From Methanocaldococcus fervens AG86 (GTDB lineage Archaea; AGJL01; Methanococci; Methanococcales; Methanocaldococcaceae): a stretch of 64,000 nucleotides of DNA. The DNA lies in NCBI RefSeq assembly GCF_000023985.1, contig NC_013156.1, positions 124,001 to 188,000 of the forward strand, in the 5' to 3' direction. Made by a program: the position numbers and the translations under genes. The notes beneath the pieces are model-generated. The model saw nothing but the letters and a program-made list of their open reading frames with translations. It ran no database searches and had not been told where the DNA came from. Below, one piece after another: positions 18,389 through 29,529 of this stretch; within the stretch, counting starts at the first letter, position 1; every line of letters begins with the position of its first letter.

Positions 18389-19525
18389 TTATTCCATTAT
18401 CTCGTTGTATGTTTGTAAGTCAAATATTATATTTTCAGCCTCTTCTGATGAAGCATCTTTCAACTTACCGCTCATTAATCCTTGGAGCTTCATAGCTTCA
18501 ACGAATTTTATAACTTGTGGTATTGTTGGTTCTAACCTGTAATCAAATTTTATGTGTGCAATTGAATCTCTTTCAACAGCTTCATCAGTTCCAAGCCATC
18601 TAACAGATGCTTTAACAGCCAATTCTTTGTTTTTATTTAGCTCATCTGTTGCATCTTTCAAGATTTTTGCGAATGTTATCACTGCCTCTCTTTTTTTAGT
18701 TAAAGCATCTCCTGATGCAGCTAAACAACAGCATGGGTGGTCAGTCCATTTTCCTCCTGAAGTGCTTGGTAAGTTTTCACTATAAGCAATGACTTTTCCA
18801 ACACCTTTATTTTCTATAATTTCTGGTGTTGGTTCCCATGCGATAACTGCATCTAACTGATTTTGAGCTAACATTTGTGGCATTGTTCCCTGCCCTTTAC
18901 AGTTCATTAATAAAACCATAGCGTCTTTATCGTTAGGATCTTCAGTGAAGGTTATACCTTCAGCTTTTAAAGCATCTTTAATCATAACGTATTGAATTGA
19001 TGTAGGGAGAGGATGTCCTATTTTAACTTGTTTTCCTTCTTTATATTTCTCTTTTATCCAATTTACAAATTCTTCCCAGTTGTTTACTGGAATGTCTTTT
19101 CTAACAACAACTGCTGAACCTTCTGTATGTAAGTTCATTATAATCTTAGCGTCTGTTCCCTTATCAATATAAAATATTACTGGTGGATTTCCTACTAAAG
19201 CAACGTCAACTTGCCCCTGAGTCATTAAGTTCATTATACTTGCTCCACCTTCAGTAACTTTAACAACCTTTACATCAGCTATTTTTTTATCTCCTTTGTA
19301 TAATTCATAAGCCTCCTTATCTTTAACTGCTTTTAAGTAAATGCCATAATTATTTTTAAATAAATCTGGGTTATCACATGCTACAAATAATGCTGCATGG
19401 TGATCTGTTGGCAAATAAGCAACTGTTAATGTAGGGACTTCTGAACTCTGCTGACTTTGGGTACATCCTGCCAGTGCAACTATAGCTGAGATTAATAAAG
19501 CTATAGCTAAATACAGCTTTTTCAT
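18389..19525 (-). CDS. ABC transporter substrate-binding lipoprotein (SsuA/NMT1-like)
   Basis: This 378-residue solute-binding protein has a signal peptide ending in the lipobox LAGC (residues ~18-21). The mature domain begins with [17 protein letters not shown] and contains [18 protein letters not shown] and [19 protein letters not shown]. These are typical of the NMT1/SsuA/TauA group that binds sulfonates, nitrate or thiamine precursors. The C-terminal part carries [13 protein letters not shown]. No permease or ATPase gene is adjacent, so the ligand cannot be inferred from context. The start follows AGGTGATATT. Confidence 0.8.
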   Translation of the reverse strand: MKKLYLAIALLISAIVALAGCTQSQQSSEVPTLTVAYLPTDHHAALFVACDNPDLFKNNYGIYLKAVKDKEAYELYKGDKKIADVKVVKVTEGGASIMNLMTQGQVDVALVGNPPVIFYIDKGTDAKIIMNLHTEGSAVVVRKDIPVNNWEEFVNWIKEKYKEGKQVKIGHPLPTSIQYVMIKDALKAEGITFTEDPNDKDAMVLLMNCKGQGTMPQMLAQNQLDAVIAWEPTPEIIENKGVGKVIAYSENLPSTSGGKWTDHPCCCLAASGDALTKKREAVITFAKILKDATDELNKNKELAVKASVRWLGTDEAVERDSIAHIKFDYRLEPTIPQVIKFVEAMKLQGLMSGKLKDASSEEAENIIFDLQTYNEIME

Positions 19526-19639
19526 AATATCACCTCAAATTATGAACATAAGGAAATTTTGGCTGAATAATATATAAAATTTTTTATTTTCTTGAAGGTG
19601 ATTTGTCTTATAAGAAAACTACGATAGGATAAGAAAAAT

Positions 19640-20092
19640 TTAGATTTTAATCTCCTTATTACAAAACCTTCTAATAATTTCTTTCACTATATCAAAAGAA
19701 CTGTGAAATGGGCATTTTTTATAGCCTTTAAATCTAACAATTTCAGGATGTAAACCATATTTTGCAAGCTCTTCTTTTAATGTTTCTTCATCAAACGTTG
19801 TCTGATCCGGACCAAGAACAATAACATCAGGTTTTAATTCCAATATTGGCTCTAATTTGTTTTTTAAGCTGCCCAATATAGCTTTATCAACAGGTTTTAA
19901 AGCTTCGACCATCTCTCTCCTCTGTTCTTCTGGAATTATTGGCTTCCTACCTTTTATTTTTTTAACCGTTTCATCTCTTGCAACGATAACTATCAATTCA
20001 TCCCCTAAACTCTTAGCAAATTTTAATACCTCATAGTGTCCAGGGTGTAAAATATCAAACGTTCCGGCAGTTACAACTCTTTTCTTCACCAT
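19640..20092 (-). CDS. ribL: FAD synthetase RibL
   Basis: This 150-residue nucleotidyltransferase of the cytidylyltransferase-like fold has the adenylyl-binding HxGH motif in [16 protein letters not shown] (residues 8-22) and a terminal ISS-like segment replaced by KCPFHSSFD. It transfers AMP from ATP to FMN to make FAD. Archaeal RibL enzymes contain redox-sensitive C-terminal cysteines, and two are visible here (C127-region KKCPF and RFCNKEI). The gene begins 9 bases from hairpin repeat copy B, which forms its leader. Confidence 0.88.
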   Translation of the reverse strand: MVKKRVVTAGTFDILHPGHYEVLKFAKSLGDELIVIVARDETVKKIKGRKPIIPEEQRREMVEALKPVDKAILGSLKNKLEPILELKPDVIVLGPDQTTFDEETLKEELAKYGLHPEIVRFKGYKKCPFHSSFDIVKEIIRRFCNKEIKI

Positions 20093-20100
20093 ACTAACAC

Positions 20101-20211
20101 CAACCTTTTAGTAAAAGCTTGCTCGAACAACCTTTTAAGAAAAGGTTGATCAAAACTTATGGGTATACCAATAGGGCGTGAGTCCTATGGTGCGTTGATC
20201 AAAACCGATGC
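20101..20211 (-). repeat. 111-bp hairpin repeat, copy B (inverted)
   Basis: This is the inverted partner of 14932-15042, with two mismatches in 111 bases. Read in the direction of ribL it ends eight bases before the ribL ATG, so like copy A it abuts a start codon. It keeps both CAACCTTTT/AAAAGGTTG-type hairpins; in one of them a C-to-G change gives AAGCTTTT. Confidence 0.9.
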
Positions 20212-20299
20212 ATTAAGGAAGGGCTGAAAAGCCCTTCATAATGTCTCTTAATAAAAATGGGATATATACCAATAGAGGGGCGGAACCCCCTCTATGGTC
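20205..20299. repeat. Hairpins adjoining repeat copy B
   Basis: GAAGGGCT-GAAA-AGCCCTTC forms a perfect eight-base stem with a GNRA-type loop, extended outward by CATTA/TAATG. A second element, ATAGAGGGG with CCCCTCTAT around CGGAA, is followed on the minus strand by TTGGTATATATCCC. This mirrors the CCTAT-TTGGTATACCC unit inside the 111-bp repeat, so the unit occurs twice on this side. The stretch ends at the stop codon of the AI-2E-type gene. Confidence 0.7.
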
Positions 20300-20300
20300 T

Positions 20301-21302
20301 TTAAATCTTCTTATCTCTATACTTTGCCAAATAAAATGCATTTAAAGCTCCAACAACTAATGGGCCTATGGCAAATCCGCTAAGCCCCAATGAGAGTGGA
20401 GCCATTAAAAATGCAACGATAACAAGGACTGGATGGATGTCAACTTCTTTTTTAACTAAATAAGGTCTTATTACGAAATCTGGAGCTATTGAAAGCATTA
20501 ATTCTCCATAAATAAACAGAAAAATTGCTTTTGTGTAATCATGTGTTATGAAGTAGTATATTGCTATTGGAATATATACCATCCATCCTCCTAAAATTGG
20601 TAGTAAAGCAAATATTCCAGTTACAACTGCAAATAACTCTGCATATGGAACCCCAACTATAAGGTATCCAATGTAGGATAGGATTGTTATAATTATAGAG
20701 AGTGAAACACAGCTTATAAATAAATTCTTATATGAGTCGTGTAAGTACTCTAAATAAATCTTCATTTTTTCTTTATATTCATTGGGTGTAAATGAAATAA
20801 TTACATTTTCAGCTTTATCTCCTTCTTTTAAAAAGTAGAATGTTATGAATATAACCATAATAACCTTAATTATCAGATAGCCAGTATCGAAAATCTTTCC
20901 AGAAAGTTGGTTAATAAAGTATTTTACAAATTCATCAATATATTTTGTAAGAGTTTGCTCATTAACAAACCCATTAAAGATAGAAGAAGTGTATAAGTTA
21001 AAGACCCCACTTATATACTCCTCTATGACATTAATATTAAATGAAAAAATAAAGTCTATTACTGCAAATAAGGCATAGATTGTTATTACCATAATTGGAA
21101 TAACGTATATACTGAGTGCTAAACCTGCTGAAACAGCCCTACTAAATTTTTTTCTAAACAATTTATATAAAGGCAAAGCCATGTATGCAAATGCACAGGA
21201 GTAGGCTAAAACATCAATGAATGGCCAAATTATATATAATAACACTATCAACAATCCAATAATAACTCCTTTCCTGAAGTATTTGAACTCATTAAATCTC
21301 AT
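20301..21302 (-). CDS. AI-2E / UPF0118 family membrane transporter
   Basis: This 333-residue polytopic protein has about seven or eight hydrophobic segments. It shows the family pattern of a long extracytoplasmic/helical region in the middle (FNINVIEEYISGVFNLYTS to YFINQLSGKIFDTGY) and a conserved C-terminal part with LPILGGWMVYIPIAIYYF and PLSLGLSGFAIGPLVVGAL. Members are proposed to export small molecules or act as sodium/proton antiporters. The substrate here is unknown. Its start codon is only 16 bases from the divergent glycosyltransferase start. Confidence 0.8.
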   Translation of the reverse strand: MRFNEFKYFRKGVIIGLLIVLLYIIWPFIDVLAYSCAFAYMALPLYKLFRKKFSRAVSAGLALSIYVIPIMVITIYALFAVIDFIFSFNINVIEEYISGVFNLYTSSIFNGFVNEQTLTKYIDEFVKYFINQLSGKIFDTGYLIIKVIMVIFITFYFLKEGDKAENVIISFTPNEYKEKMKIYLEYLHDSYKNLFISCVSLSIIITILSYIGYLIVGVPYAELFAVVTGIFALLPILGGWMVYIPIAIYYFITHDYTKAIFLFIYGELMLSIAPDFVIRPYLVKKEVDIHPVLVIVAFLMAPLSLGLSGFAIGPLVVGALNAFYLAKYRDKKI

Positions 21303-21304
21303 GC

Positions 21305-21316
21305 TATCACGTGATA
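21305..21316. promoter_or_regulatory. Palindrome carrying ribosome binding sites of two divergent genes
   Basis: TATCACGTGATA is a perfect 12-base palindrome in the 16-base gap between two divergent start codons (21302 minus, 21319 plus). Each strand reads CACGTGAT, and its GTGAT part provides a Shine-Dalgarno-like sequence a few bases before each ATG. There is no room for either promoter in the gap, so each must lie within the other gene. Confidence 0.6.
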
Positions 21317-21318
21317 AA

Positions 21319-22368
21319 ATGAAAGTTTTAATGCCAACTATATATTACCCACATGTTGGAGGAATTACAATACATGTAGAAAATTTAGTCAAGCATCTAA
21401 AAGATATTGAGTTTCACATATTGACCTATGATAATTATGAAGAAAACGAATATAAAAATGTAGTTATTCATAAAGCTCCATATTTAAAAAAGTTTAGAGG
21501 TATGAGTTATTTACTAAACGCCTATACAATAGGGAAAAACATTATTGAAAAAGAGGGGATTGATTTAATCCACTCCCATTATGCATTTCCACAGGGATGC
21601 GTTGGAGCTTTATTGAAAAACAAATTTTCCCTTCCCCATGTACTAACACTCCATGGAAGTGACGCCTTAATATTAAAAAACTCATTAAAAGGAAAATATT
21701 TTTTTAATTATGCTGTGAAAAATTCTGATAAAATTATATGTGTAAGCAAATATATAAAGGAGCAGTTAGGTGAAAATTTAAAAAATAAGGCGGTTGTTAT
21801 ATACAACGGAGTAGATAAAGAGCTTTTATATAATGAGGGGGATTATAACTTTGGATTGTTTGTTGGAGCTTTTGTTTCGCAAAAAGGTGTTGACATATTA
21901 ATAGAGGCGATAAAGGATATAAATTTTAATTTCAAACTCATAGGAGATGGGATTTTATATAAAAAGATAGAAGATTTTGTTAGAAAAAATAATTTAAATA
22001 ACATTGAACTTTTAGGTAAAAAGAGTTTTGTTGAAACTGCTTCATTTATGAGGAAGTGTAGTTTTTTAGTTGTTCCTTCAAGGAGTGAAGGTTTTGGAAT
22101 GGTTGCCGTTGAGGCAATGGCATGCTCTAAGCCAGTAATTGCTACAAACGTTGGAGGTTTAAAGGAGATTGTTACTGATAAATATAATGGACTATTGGTT
22201 GAGAAAAATAATCCGAAAAACTTGAAGGAAAAAATTTTAGAACTTATAAATGATGAAAACTTAAGAAAAACTTTGGGAAAAAATGGGAAAGAGTTCTCAA
22301 AAAACTTTTCCTGGAAAAAATGTGCAAATAATGTTAGGGAAGTATATGAGGAACTTATAAAAAATTAA
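21319..22368 (+). CDS. Glycosyltransferase family 4
   Basis: This 349-residue GT-B fold glycosyltransferase has an N-terminal acceptor domain beginning KVLMPTIYYPHVGGITIHVENL. The C-terminal donor domain has the E-x7-E retaining motif in SRSEGFGMVAVEAMACSKPVIATNVGG near residues 255-281. It probably acts at the cytoplasmic membrane face in lipid- or protein-linked glycan assembly; donor and acceptor are unknown. The start at 21319 is used because the long upstream extension to 21217 is antisense to the permease gene. Confidence 0.85.
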   Translation: MKVLMPTIYYPHVGGITIHVENLVKHLKDIEFHILTYDNYEENEYKNVVIHKAPYLKKFRGMSYLLNAYTIGKNIIEKEGIDLIHSHYAFPQGCVGALLKNKFSLPHVLTLHGSDALILKNSLKGKYFFNYAVKNSDKIICVSKYIKEQLGENLKNKAVVIYNGVDKELLYNEGDYNFGLFVGAFVSQKGVDILIEAIKDINFNFKLIGDGILYKKIEDFVRKNNLNNIELLGKKSFVETASFMRKCSFLVVPSRSEGFGMVAVEAMACSKPVIATNVGGLKEIVTDKYNGLLVEKNNPKNLKEKILELINDENLRKTLGKNGKEFSKNFSWKKCANNVREVYEELIKN

Positions 22369-22492
22369 TAATGATAAAATTTAAATATTAGAATTTTTAT
22401 TATTAATTCCATATGGTATATAAATGATAACCAATAATAACTATTATCTAATTGCAATAACTCACTTATCTTAAATTTACTCGGTGATAATT

Positions 22493-23785
22493 ATGGTTTT
22501 TGAGGAATTCATTTCATCAGAATTAAAAAAAGAAAAGAAATCATTTACTGAAGAATTTAAAGAAGAAAAGGAAGTTAATGAAGATAAATTAAATAATAAT
22601 GATTTAATTAAAGAAGAACTTCAAGAAAAGGCAAAAATTGCAGAATTAGAGAGCAAAATTTTAAAATTAGAGTTAGAAAAGAAGGAACTTGAAAGAGAGA
22701 ATTTACAGTTAATGAAAGAAAATGAAATTTTAAGAAGAGAATTGGACAGAATGAGAATTCCTCCATTGATAGTTGGGACTGTAGTTGATAGAGTTGGGGA
22801 AAGAAAAGTGGTTGTTAAAAGCTCAACAGGACCAAGCTTTTTAGTTAATATATCTCACTTTGTAAATCCTGAGGATTTAACTCCTGGAAAGAGGGTTTGC
22901 TTAAATCAGCAAACATTGACAGTTGTTGATGTATTGCCAGAAAACAAAGATTACAGAGCTAAGGCTATGGAAGTTGACGAAAGACCAAATGTTAGATACG
23001 AAGATATTGGAGGTTTAGATAAACAGATACAAGAAATTAGAGAAGTTGTTGAACTTCCATTAAAGCACCCAGAGTTATTTGAAAAGATTGGAATTGAACC
23101 ACCAAAAGGTATATTGCTTTACGGACCTCCAGGAACTGGTAAGACGTTGTTGGCTAAAGCGGTAGCAAGAGAGACAAACGCTACATTTATAAGGGTTGTT
23201 GGTTCTGAATTGGTTAAGAAGTTTATTGGAGAAGGGGCTACATTAGTTAAAGATATCTTCAAATTAGCTAAAGAAAAAGCTCCATCAATCATATTTATAG
23301 ATGAGATTGATGCTATTGCAGCAAAAAGAACAGATGCTTTAACTGGTGGAGATAGAGAAGTTCAAAGAACATTAATGCAGTTATTGGCTGAGATGGATGG
23401 ATTTGATGCGAGAGGGGATGTTAAAGTTATTGGGGCTACAAACAGACCAGATATTTTAGACCCTGCAATATTAAGACCTGGAAGATTTGATAGAATTATT
23501 GAAGTCCCTGCTCCAGATGAAAAAGGTAGGTTGGAGATATTGAAGATACATACAAGAAAGATGAACTTAGCTGATGACGTTAATTTAGAGGAAATAGCTA
23601 AGATGACTGAAGGTTGTGTGGGAGCTGAGTTAAAGGCAATCTGCACGGAGGCAGGGATGAATGCAATTAGAGAGTTGAGAGATTATGTAACAATGGAAGA
23701 CTTCAGAAAGGCCGTTGAAAAAGTTATGAGTAAAAAGAAGGCTAAAGCTGAAGAACCTAAACATTTGGAAGTCCTCTACAGATAA
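22493..23785 (+). CDS. pan: Proteasome-activating nucleotidase PAN
   Basis: This 430-residue hexameric AAA+ unfoldase feeds substrates to the archaeal 20S proteasome. Order of parts: a charged N-terminal tail, a coiled coil (about residues 45-90, [18 protein letters not shown]), an OB domain ([21 protein letters not shown]), then the AAA core with Walker A GPPGTGKT, Walker [10 protein letters not shown], the SRH block [20 protein letters not shown], and a C-terminal LYR that fits the HbYX gate-opening motif. The start at 22493 follows GGTGAT; the GTG at 22484 lies within that site. Confidence 0.95.
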   Translation: MVFEEFISSELKKEKKSFTEEFKEEKEVNEDKLNNNDLIKEELQEKAKIAELESKILKLELEKKELERENLQLMKENEILRRELDRMRIPPLIVGTVVDRVGERKVVVKSSTGPSFLVNISHFVNPEDLTPGKRVCLNQQTLTVVDVLPENKDYRAKAMEVDERPNVRYEDIGGLDKQIQEIREVVELPLKHPELFEKIGIEPPKGILLYGPPGTGKTLLAKAVARETNATFIRVVGSELVKKFIGEGATLVKDIFKLAKEKAPSIIFIDEIDAIAAKRTDALTGGDREVQRTLMQLLAEMDGFDARGDVKVIGATNRPDILDPAILRPGRFDRIIEVPAPDEKGRLEILKIHTRKMNLADDVNLEEIAKMTEGCVGAELKAICTEAGMNAIRELRDYVTMEDFRKAVEKVMSKKKAKAEEPKHLEVLYR

Positions 23786-23842
23786 ATCTTTTTTATTTTT
23801 AATTTTATTTTTTATTTAAGCAGATTTTTTTTGGTGACATTA

Positions 23843-24967
23843 ATGAACACCTATGGGGATATGTTTAGAGTTACAGTTTTTGGAGAGAGTCATGGAAAAG
23901 CAGTAGGAGCAGTTGTTGATGGTTGCCCAGCGAATCTGCCTTTATCTGAGGAGGATATTCAGAAAGAGCTTGATAGGAGAAAGCCGGGGCAAAGTATATT
24001 CTCAACTCCAAGGAAGGAAGAAGATAAGGTTGAAATTCTTTCTGGAATTTTCGAAGGAAAAACTACCGGAGCTCCAATTTGTTCAGTAGTTTATAACAAA
24101 AACATGCGACCTAAGGATTACTCAGCAATAAAAGATACTCCAAGGCCAGGGCATGCAGATCTAACCTACAAATTGAAGTATAAAAATTACGATTATAGAG
24201 GAGGAGGAAGGGCAAGTGGAAGAGTTACTATAGGGCATGTTATTGGAGGAGCTATAGCTAAAAAGCTCTTATCTTACACTCACAACATAAAAATTATAGG
24301 CTATACCATAAAAATTGGAAAGATTGAAGGAGATTTTAACTATTACAACAATCCTGAAATCTTTGAAAATGAAAAATCCTTAGAAAGCTTGGTAGAGAGT
24401 ATTGAAAGTAACCCATTGAGATGCCCATCAATGAATGAGAAAGAGATGGAGGAGTACGTTTTAAAAGCCATGGAAAATAAGGACAGTGTTGGAGGAGTTG
24501 TTGAGATTGTAGCTTTAAATGTTCCAGTTGGTGTAGGAAATCCAATATTTAACAAGTTAAATGCTGAGCTGGCTAGAGGTTTGATGAGTATAAATGCAGT
24601 TAAAGGTGTTGAAGTAGGTGTTGGCTTTAAAGCTGCTGAAATGTATGGAAGTGAAATGAACGATGCTCTCTACTTTGACGACGATAAAAATATAAAATTT
24701 GAAACAAATAACTGTGGTGGCATTTTAGGGGGGATTAGTTGTGTAACCCCAATAGTTTTAAGGATTGCAGTAAAGCCTACACCTTCAATAGGTAAAAAAC
24801 AAAAAACTATAAATTTAAAAACCTTTGAAAATACTGAAATTGAAATTAAAGGAAGGCACGACCCTGTTATAGTTCCGAGAATTATTCCCGTAGCTGAGGC
24901 AATGGTTGCCATAACATTAGCTGATTTAATGATTAAAGGTGGTTTTATCCACCCATGTAGCTTATAA
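23843..24967 (+). CDS. aroC: Chorismate synthase
   Basis: This 374-residue FMN-dependent lyase converts 5-enolpyruvylshikimate-3-phosphate to chorismate, the last shared step of aromatic amino acid synthesis. Family signatures are visible: FGESHGKAVGAVVDG (residues 11-25), RPGHADLTYKLKY and the RGGGRASGRVT block near residue 120-131. The start at 23843 follows GGTGAC; a TTG at 23831 is too early. It lies downstream of pan and upstream of pyrG on the same strand, each pair separated by T-rich gaps, so independent transcription is possible. Confidence 0.95.
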   Translation: MNTYGDMFRVTVFGESHGKAVGAVVDGCPANLPLSEEDIQKELDRRKPGQSIFSTPRKEEDKVEILSGIFEGKTTGAPICSVVYNKNMRPKDYSAIKDTPRPGHADLTYKLKYKNYDYRGGGRASGRVTIGHVIGGAIAKKLLSYTHNIKIIGYTIKIGKIEGDFNYYNNPEIFENEKSLESLVESIESNPLRCPSMNEKEMEEYVLKAMENKDSVGGVVEIVALNVPVGVGNPIFNKLNAELARGLMSINAVKGVEVGVGFKAAEMYGSEMNDALYFDDDKNIKFETNNCGGILGGISCVTPIVLRIAVKPTPSIGKKQKTINLKTFENTEIEIKGRHDPVIVPRIIPVAEAMVAITLADLMIKGGFIHPCSL

Positions 24968-25011
24968 TCAAGATTTTTTATTTTTATTTTGTTAATTTTA
25001 TTTTTTATTAA

Positions 25012-26643
<1,632 letters not shown>

Positions 26644-26667
26644 AAAATTTTTAAAAATTTTTTAAAA

Positions 26668-27489
26668 TTAGATTAAATCTGGGTTGCTATCAACTGAAAT
26701 ATACAACTGTCCTTTTGGTTTTCTATTTACATAATCTCCGCTGAACTTATAGAATGTTCCTGTTATTGGTGTTCCTTCATCTTTTTTACTCAATTTTATA
26801 ACTGGGTTTTCAACTATTCCCTCAAACTTGAAGGATGGTAAAACCTCTTCAACCTTTCCATAGACAACTATGGCTCCTGCTTTCATTTCTCCTCCAACTC
26901 TTACATCAACGTTTCCATCAATAATAATTATTCCACCGTTTTGGTGGATTCCTGCCATTATTCCAACATCTCCCTTTATGTGTATGAGACCTTTGCTCAT
27001 GAACTCTCCAATTTCATTTCCAGCGTTTCCTTCAACAATAATTGTTCCTCCACTCATACCTCTCCAATCCCCTCTATAAGCAGAACCAACGTAATCTCTT
27101 GCATCTCCTTTAATTACTAACTCTCCTCCTTTCATATTTTGCCCAGCCCAGCTGTCAGCATTTCCATTAACTATGATTTTTCCTCCTTTCATTTCAGCTC
27201 CAACGTACATTCCCACATCTCCTTCAACTACAATCTCCCCTTTTGTCATCTTTGAACCAACGTACTTTAATTTTTGATTTGAGTTTTTAATAACAACTCT
27301 TGGGTCCCCTTCAATATTATTCAACTCAATATCAAAAATATCAGCTAACTTAACTCTCTTTCTTCCTTGAACTAACTCAATGTTTTTTATTTCATCTAAG
27401 CTCATCTTTTCAATGACTTCTGGCAATACTTTATCCATCTCTACTGGAACCATTATCTCTTTTTGTAATGTTAATATCAACTCTTTCAT
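26668..27489 (-). CDS. fwdC: Formylmethanofuran dehydrogenase subunit C
   Basis: This 273-residue subunit consists mostly of a GXGXG-type right-handed beta helix. Repeats such as GDVGMYVGAEMKGGKIIVNGNADSW and GDARDYVGSAYRG recur about every 19 residues between residues 70 and 210, followed by a C-terminal beta segment. FwdC helps hold FwdB and FwdA together in the enzyme that reduces CO2 to formylmethanofuran, the first step of methanogenesis. It is last in the visible operon; FwdB, the molybdopterin subunit, is not in the window. Confidence 0.9.
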   Translation of the reverse strand: MKELILTLQKEIMVPVEMDKVLPEVIEKMSLDEIKNIELVQGRKRVKLADIFDIELNNIEGDPRVVIKNSNQKLKYVGSKMTKGEIVVEGDVGMYVGAEMKGGKIIVNGNADSWAGQNMKGGELVIKGDARDYVGSAYRGDWRGMSGGTIIVEGNAGNEIGEFMSKGLIHIKGDVGIMAGIHQNGGIIIIDGNVDVRVGGEMKAGAIVVYGKVEEVLPSFKFEGIVENPVIKLSKKDEGTPITGTFYKFSGDYVNRKPKGQLYISVDSNPDLI

Positions 27490-27499
27490 ATCATCACCA

Positions 27500-27766
27500 T
27501 TACTTTTTCTCTACTTTTTCAACAACTACAGCTGTTCCATACGCATAATATGTTAATTCTGGAACTGCGTAGTTTTCATCGGAGATGATTTCAGTGGTTA
27601 ATTCGTTAGCTATTCTAATACCAATAATTGCATTAGCCCCCAGATTTTTGGCAATATCTATCAAATCTTCTAACGCATCGTCAGGATCATCTCCATATCC
27701 AATTACAACGCCCAAATATTTTACAATTTTAAAACCTTCTAAGTTATCAGTTGTTGTAGTTATCAT
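27500..27766 (-). CDS. UPF0145 / YbjQ-like protein
   Basis: This 88-residue protein of the YbjQ (UPF0145) family forms small alpha/beta pentamers sometimes called heavy-metal-binding. Typical features are [18 protein letters not shown] at the N-terminus and [15 protein letters not shown] in the middle. Biological role is unknown. Its position between fwdA and fwdC inside a catabolic operon suggests a link with formylmethanofuran dehydrogenase assembly or metal handling (inference). The ATG at 27766 is preferred over the GTG at 27775, which overlaps the GTGAT ribosome binding site. Confidence 0.75.
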   Translation of the reverse strand: MITTTTDNLEGFKIVKYLGVVIGYGDDPDDALEDLIDIAKNLGANAIIGIRIANELTTEIISDENYAVPELTYYAYGTAVVVEKVEKK

Positions 27767-27802
27767 CAAAATCACAAAATCAAAAATTTTTAAAGAAAGG
27801 AT

Positions 27803-29506
27803 TTAGTTAATGTCAGTTGCATCTATCTTTATAACTCTCCAGCTGTTTGCATATTCTTCTGAAACTGGGTAGTTTTCTAAGTTAACTGAGTAGTATGACC
27901 TAAATTTCTCCTCAACATCTTTAAGAACTTCGTTCATTAAATCTTCTCCAACTTGTACGTCTAAGTACATTGTGTCTCCAAAGATTTCTTTAACAATATT
28001 TCCATCTTTAACAACTACTTCTCCACCTTTCAATACATATTTAGCATATCTGAATGCCTTTTCAATCTTCTTACCATCTTTTTCTTCTGGGTCTATTGCA
28101 TATATGGCTATATCTGCCTCAGCTCCGACTCCTAAGTGTCCTTTTGTCTCACTCAATCCTAAAACCTTAGCCTGGTTTGCTCTTGTTACCTTTGCTATCT
28201 CATATAAGTCATATTCTTTATCAGCATCTGCTACGTGGCTTCTTTGCTGAGCCCACTTATGAACTTTGTTGTATAGCCATTCGTCTCTGTATTTTTTACT
28301 CATCAACCATGCAATAACTCTTGGATATCTTGTGAATGGTCCTGCATTTGGATGGTCTGTTGTTAGCATTACTTTATCGGTATCTATATTTAGGAAGAGC
28401 TCTAAACCAATTGCCCACTGAACTGAGTAAACTGGACCTTTTGGACTGTAGATGAATGGAACAACTCCAGAACCAGTTTCAAGCTCAACGTCACAGTTTG
28501 CCCACTTCAATCCATTAGTCATGTGTAAATCATACTCCATTGGTCCATCTGCAGTCATTGTTGTTGTTTCATCCAATGTAACTTGTCCAACGTCAACAAC
28601 TACATGTTTTGATTTGTTTACATATTCGGCAATCTCTAACGCTTTACTTTCAAAGTCTTTCCATGAAGTTCCTCCATAGGAGTGAAATTGGAGGTGTGTG
28701 TTGTAGAAGGTAGTCTCTCTTTCTCCAACTCTTGGCTTTGCCTCGATTCCTTCAACACATTTCATTGTTTCCAATGTTGTTTCCCAGTTTCCAGGGTGTC
28801 CTAAATTATTTGGGTGAACGTGTATTGAGTGAGGTAATCCAAGCAACTCATTAACTTGTGCTAAACCTCTAATAATTTCTCTTGGAGTTATGTCAAAGTA
28901 TGGAACTGGGTCATCTATGCTGTGAACGTTTTTACCCCATCCCCATGCTTCTGTTCCTCCAGGGTTAACTATCTTTATTGCAAAACCTTTAACAGTTTTC
29001 AACATCCAAGCAACGAATGCAGCACATGCTTTAATATCTCCTTCTTTTAAATATTCCATGACCATCCAGTTGTTTCCAAATAATGGCATTGCAGCTTTAT
29101 CTATTTGTGGTGTTTCCATAAATTCTTCGTGAGTGTGTCTTGCAATTAATGGAGGCATTGCAGCTTCAATAACTGTTGTATAACCCATTTCTGAATATTG
29201 GTAACCTGTTTTGTATGTTGATGGGACTGAAAATCCAGTTCCACTTCTTAATCCTTTTTTAGCGTAGACCTCCATTTTACTATCTTCTGGTCTAAATATT
29301 CTCCCAACGTTAACTTTTGCCCCTGCAATGTGACTGTGTGAATCTATACCTCCTGGCATTACTACGCATCCAGAGGCATCGATAACTTTAGCTTTATCGG
29401 ATACACTTTCAACTATTTTTCCATCTTTAACACATATATCCATTTTTTCTCCGTTAACCCCATTTAATGGGTCGTATACGATTCCATTTTTTATTATGTA
29501 TTCCAT
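27803..29506 (-). CDS. fwdA: Formylmethanofuran dehydrogenase subunit A
   Basis: This 567-residue amidohydrolase-superfamily subunit joins formate, produced at FwdB, to methanofuran at a binuclear metal centre. The first metal-ligand motif appears as GGIDSHSHIAGAKVN near residue 55. A further His block is HSIHVHPNNLGHPGNWE near 250, and TTDHPNAGPFTRYP near 385 supplies the catalytic Asp region. The start at 29506 lies 5 bases after GGTGA; adjacent in-frame ATGs at 29509 and 29518 are less well spaced. Length fits the family. Confidence 0.92.
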   Translation of the reverse strand: MEYIIKNGIVYDPLNGVNGEKMDICVKDGKIVESVSDKAKVIDASGCVVMPGGIDSHSHIAGAKVNVGRIFRPEDSKMEVYAKKGLRSGTGFSVPSTYKTGYQYSEMGYTTVIEAAMPPLIARHTHEEFMETPQIDKAAMPLFGNNWMVMEYLKEGDIKACAAFVAWMLKTVKGFAIKIVNPGGTEAWGWGKNVHSIDDPVPYFDITPREIIRGLAQVNELLGLPHSIHVHPNNLGHPGNWETTLETMKCVEGIEAKPRVGERETTFYNTHLQFHSYGGTSWKDFESKALEIAEYVNKSKHVVVDVGQVTLDETTTMTADGPMEYDLHMTNGLKWANCDVELETGSGVVPFIYSPKGPVYSVQWAIGLELFLNIDTDKVMLTTDHPNAGPFTRYPRVIAWLMSKKYRDEWLYNKVHKWAQQRSHVADADKEYDLYEIAKVTRANQAKVLGLSETKGHLGVGAEADIAIYAIDPEEKDGKKIEKAFRYAKYVLKGGEVVVKDGNIVKEIFGDTMYLDVQVGEDLMNEVLKDVEEKFRSYYSVNLENYPVSEEYANSWRVIKIDATDIN

Positions 29507-29529
29507 CATTATCACCATCTATTATGTGT

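Noticed and set aside
21217-21318. 34-residue N-terminal extension of the glycosyltransferase
   Set aside because: It is antisense to the start of the membrane transporter gene, and a good start with ribosome binding site exists at 21319.
26870-27079. Plus-strand frames inside fwdC, fwdF and similar genes
   Set aside because: They are antisense shadows of strongly conserved coding regions and have no supporting start signals.
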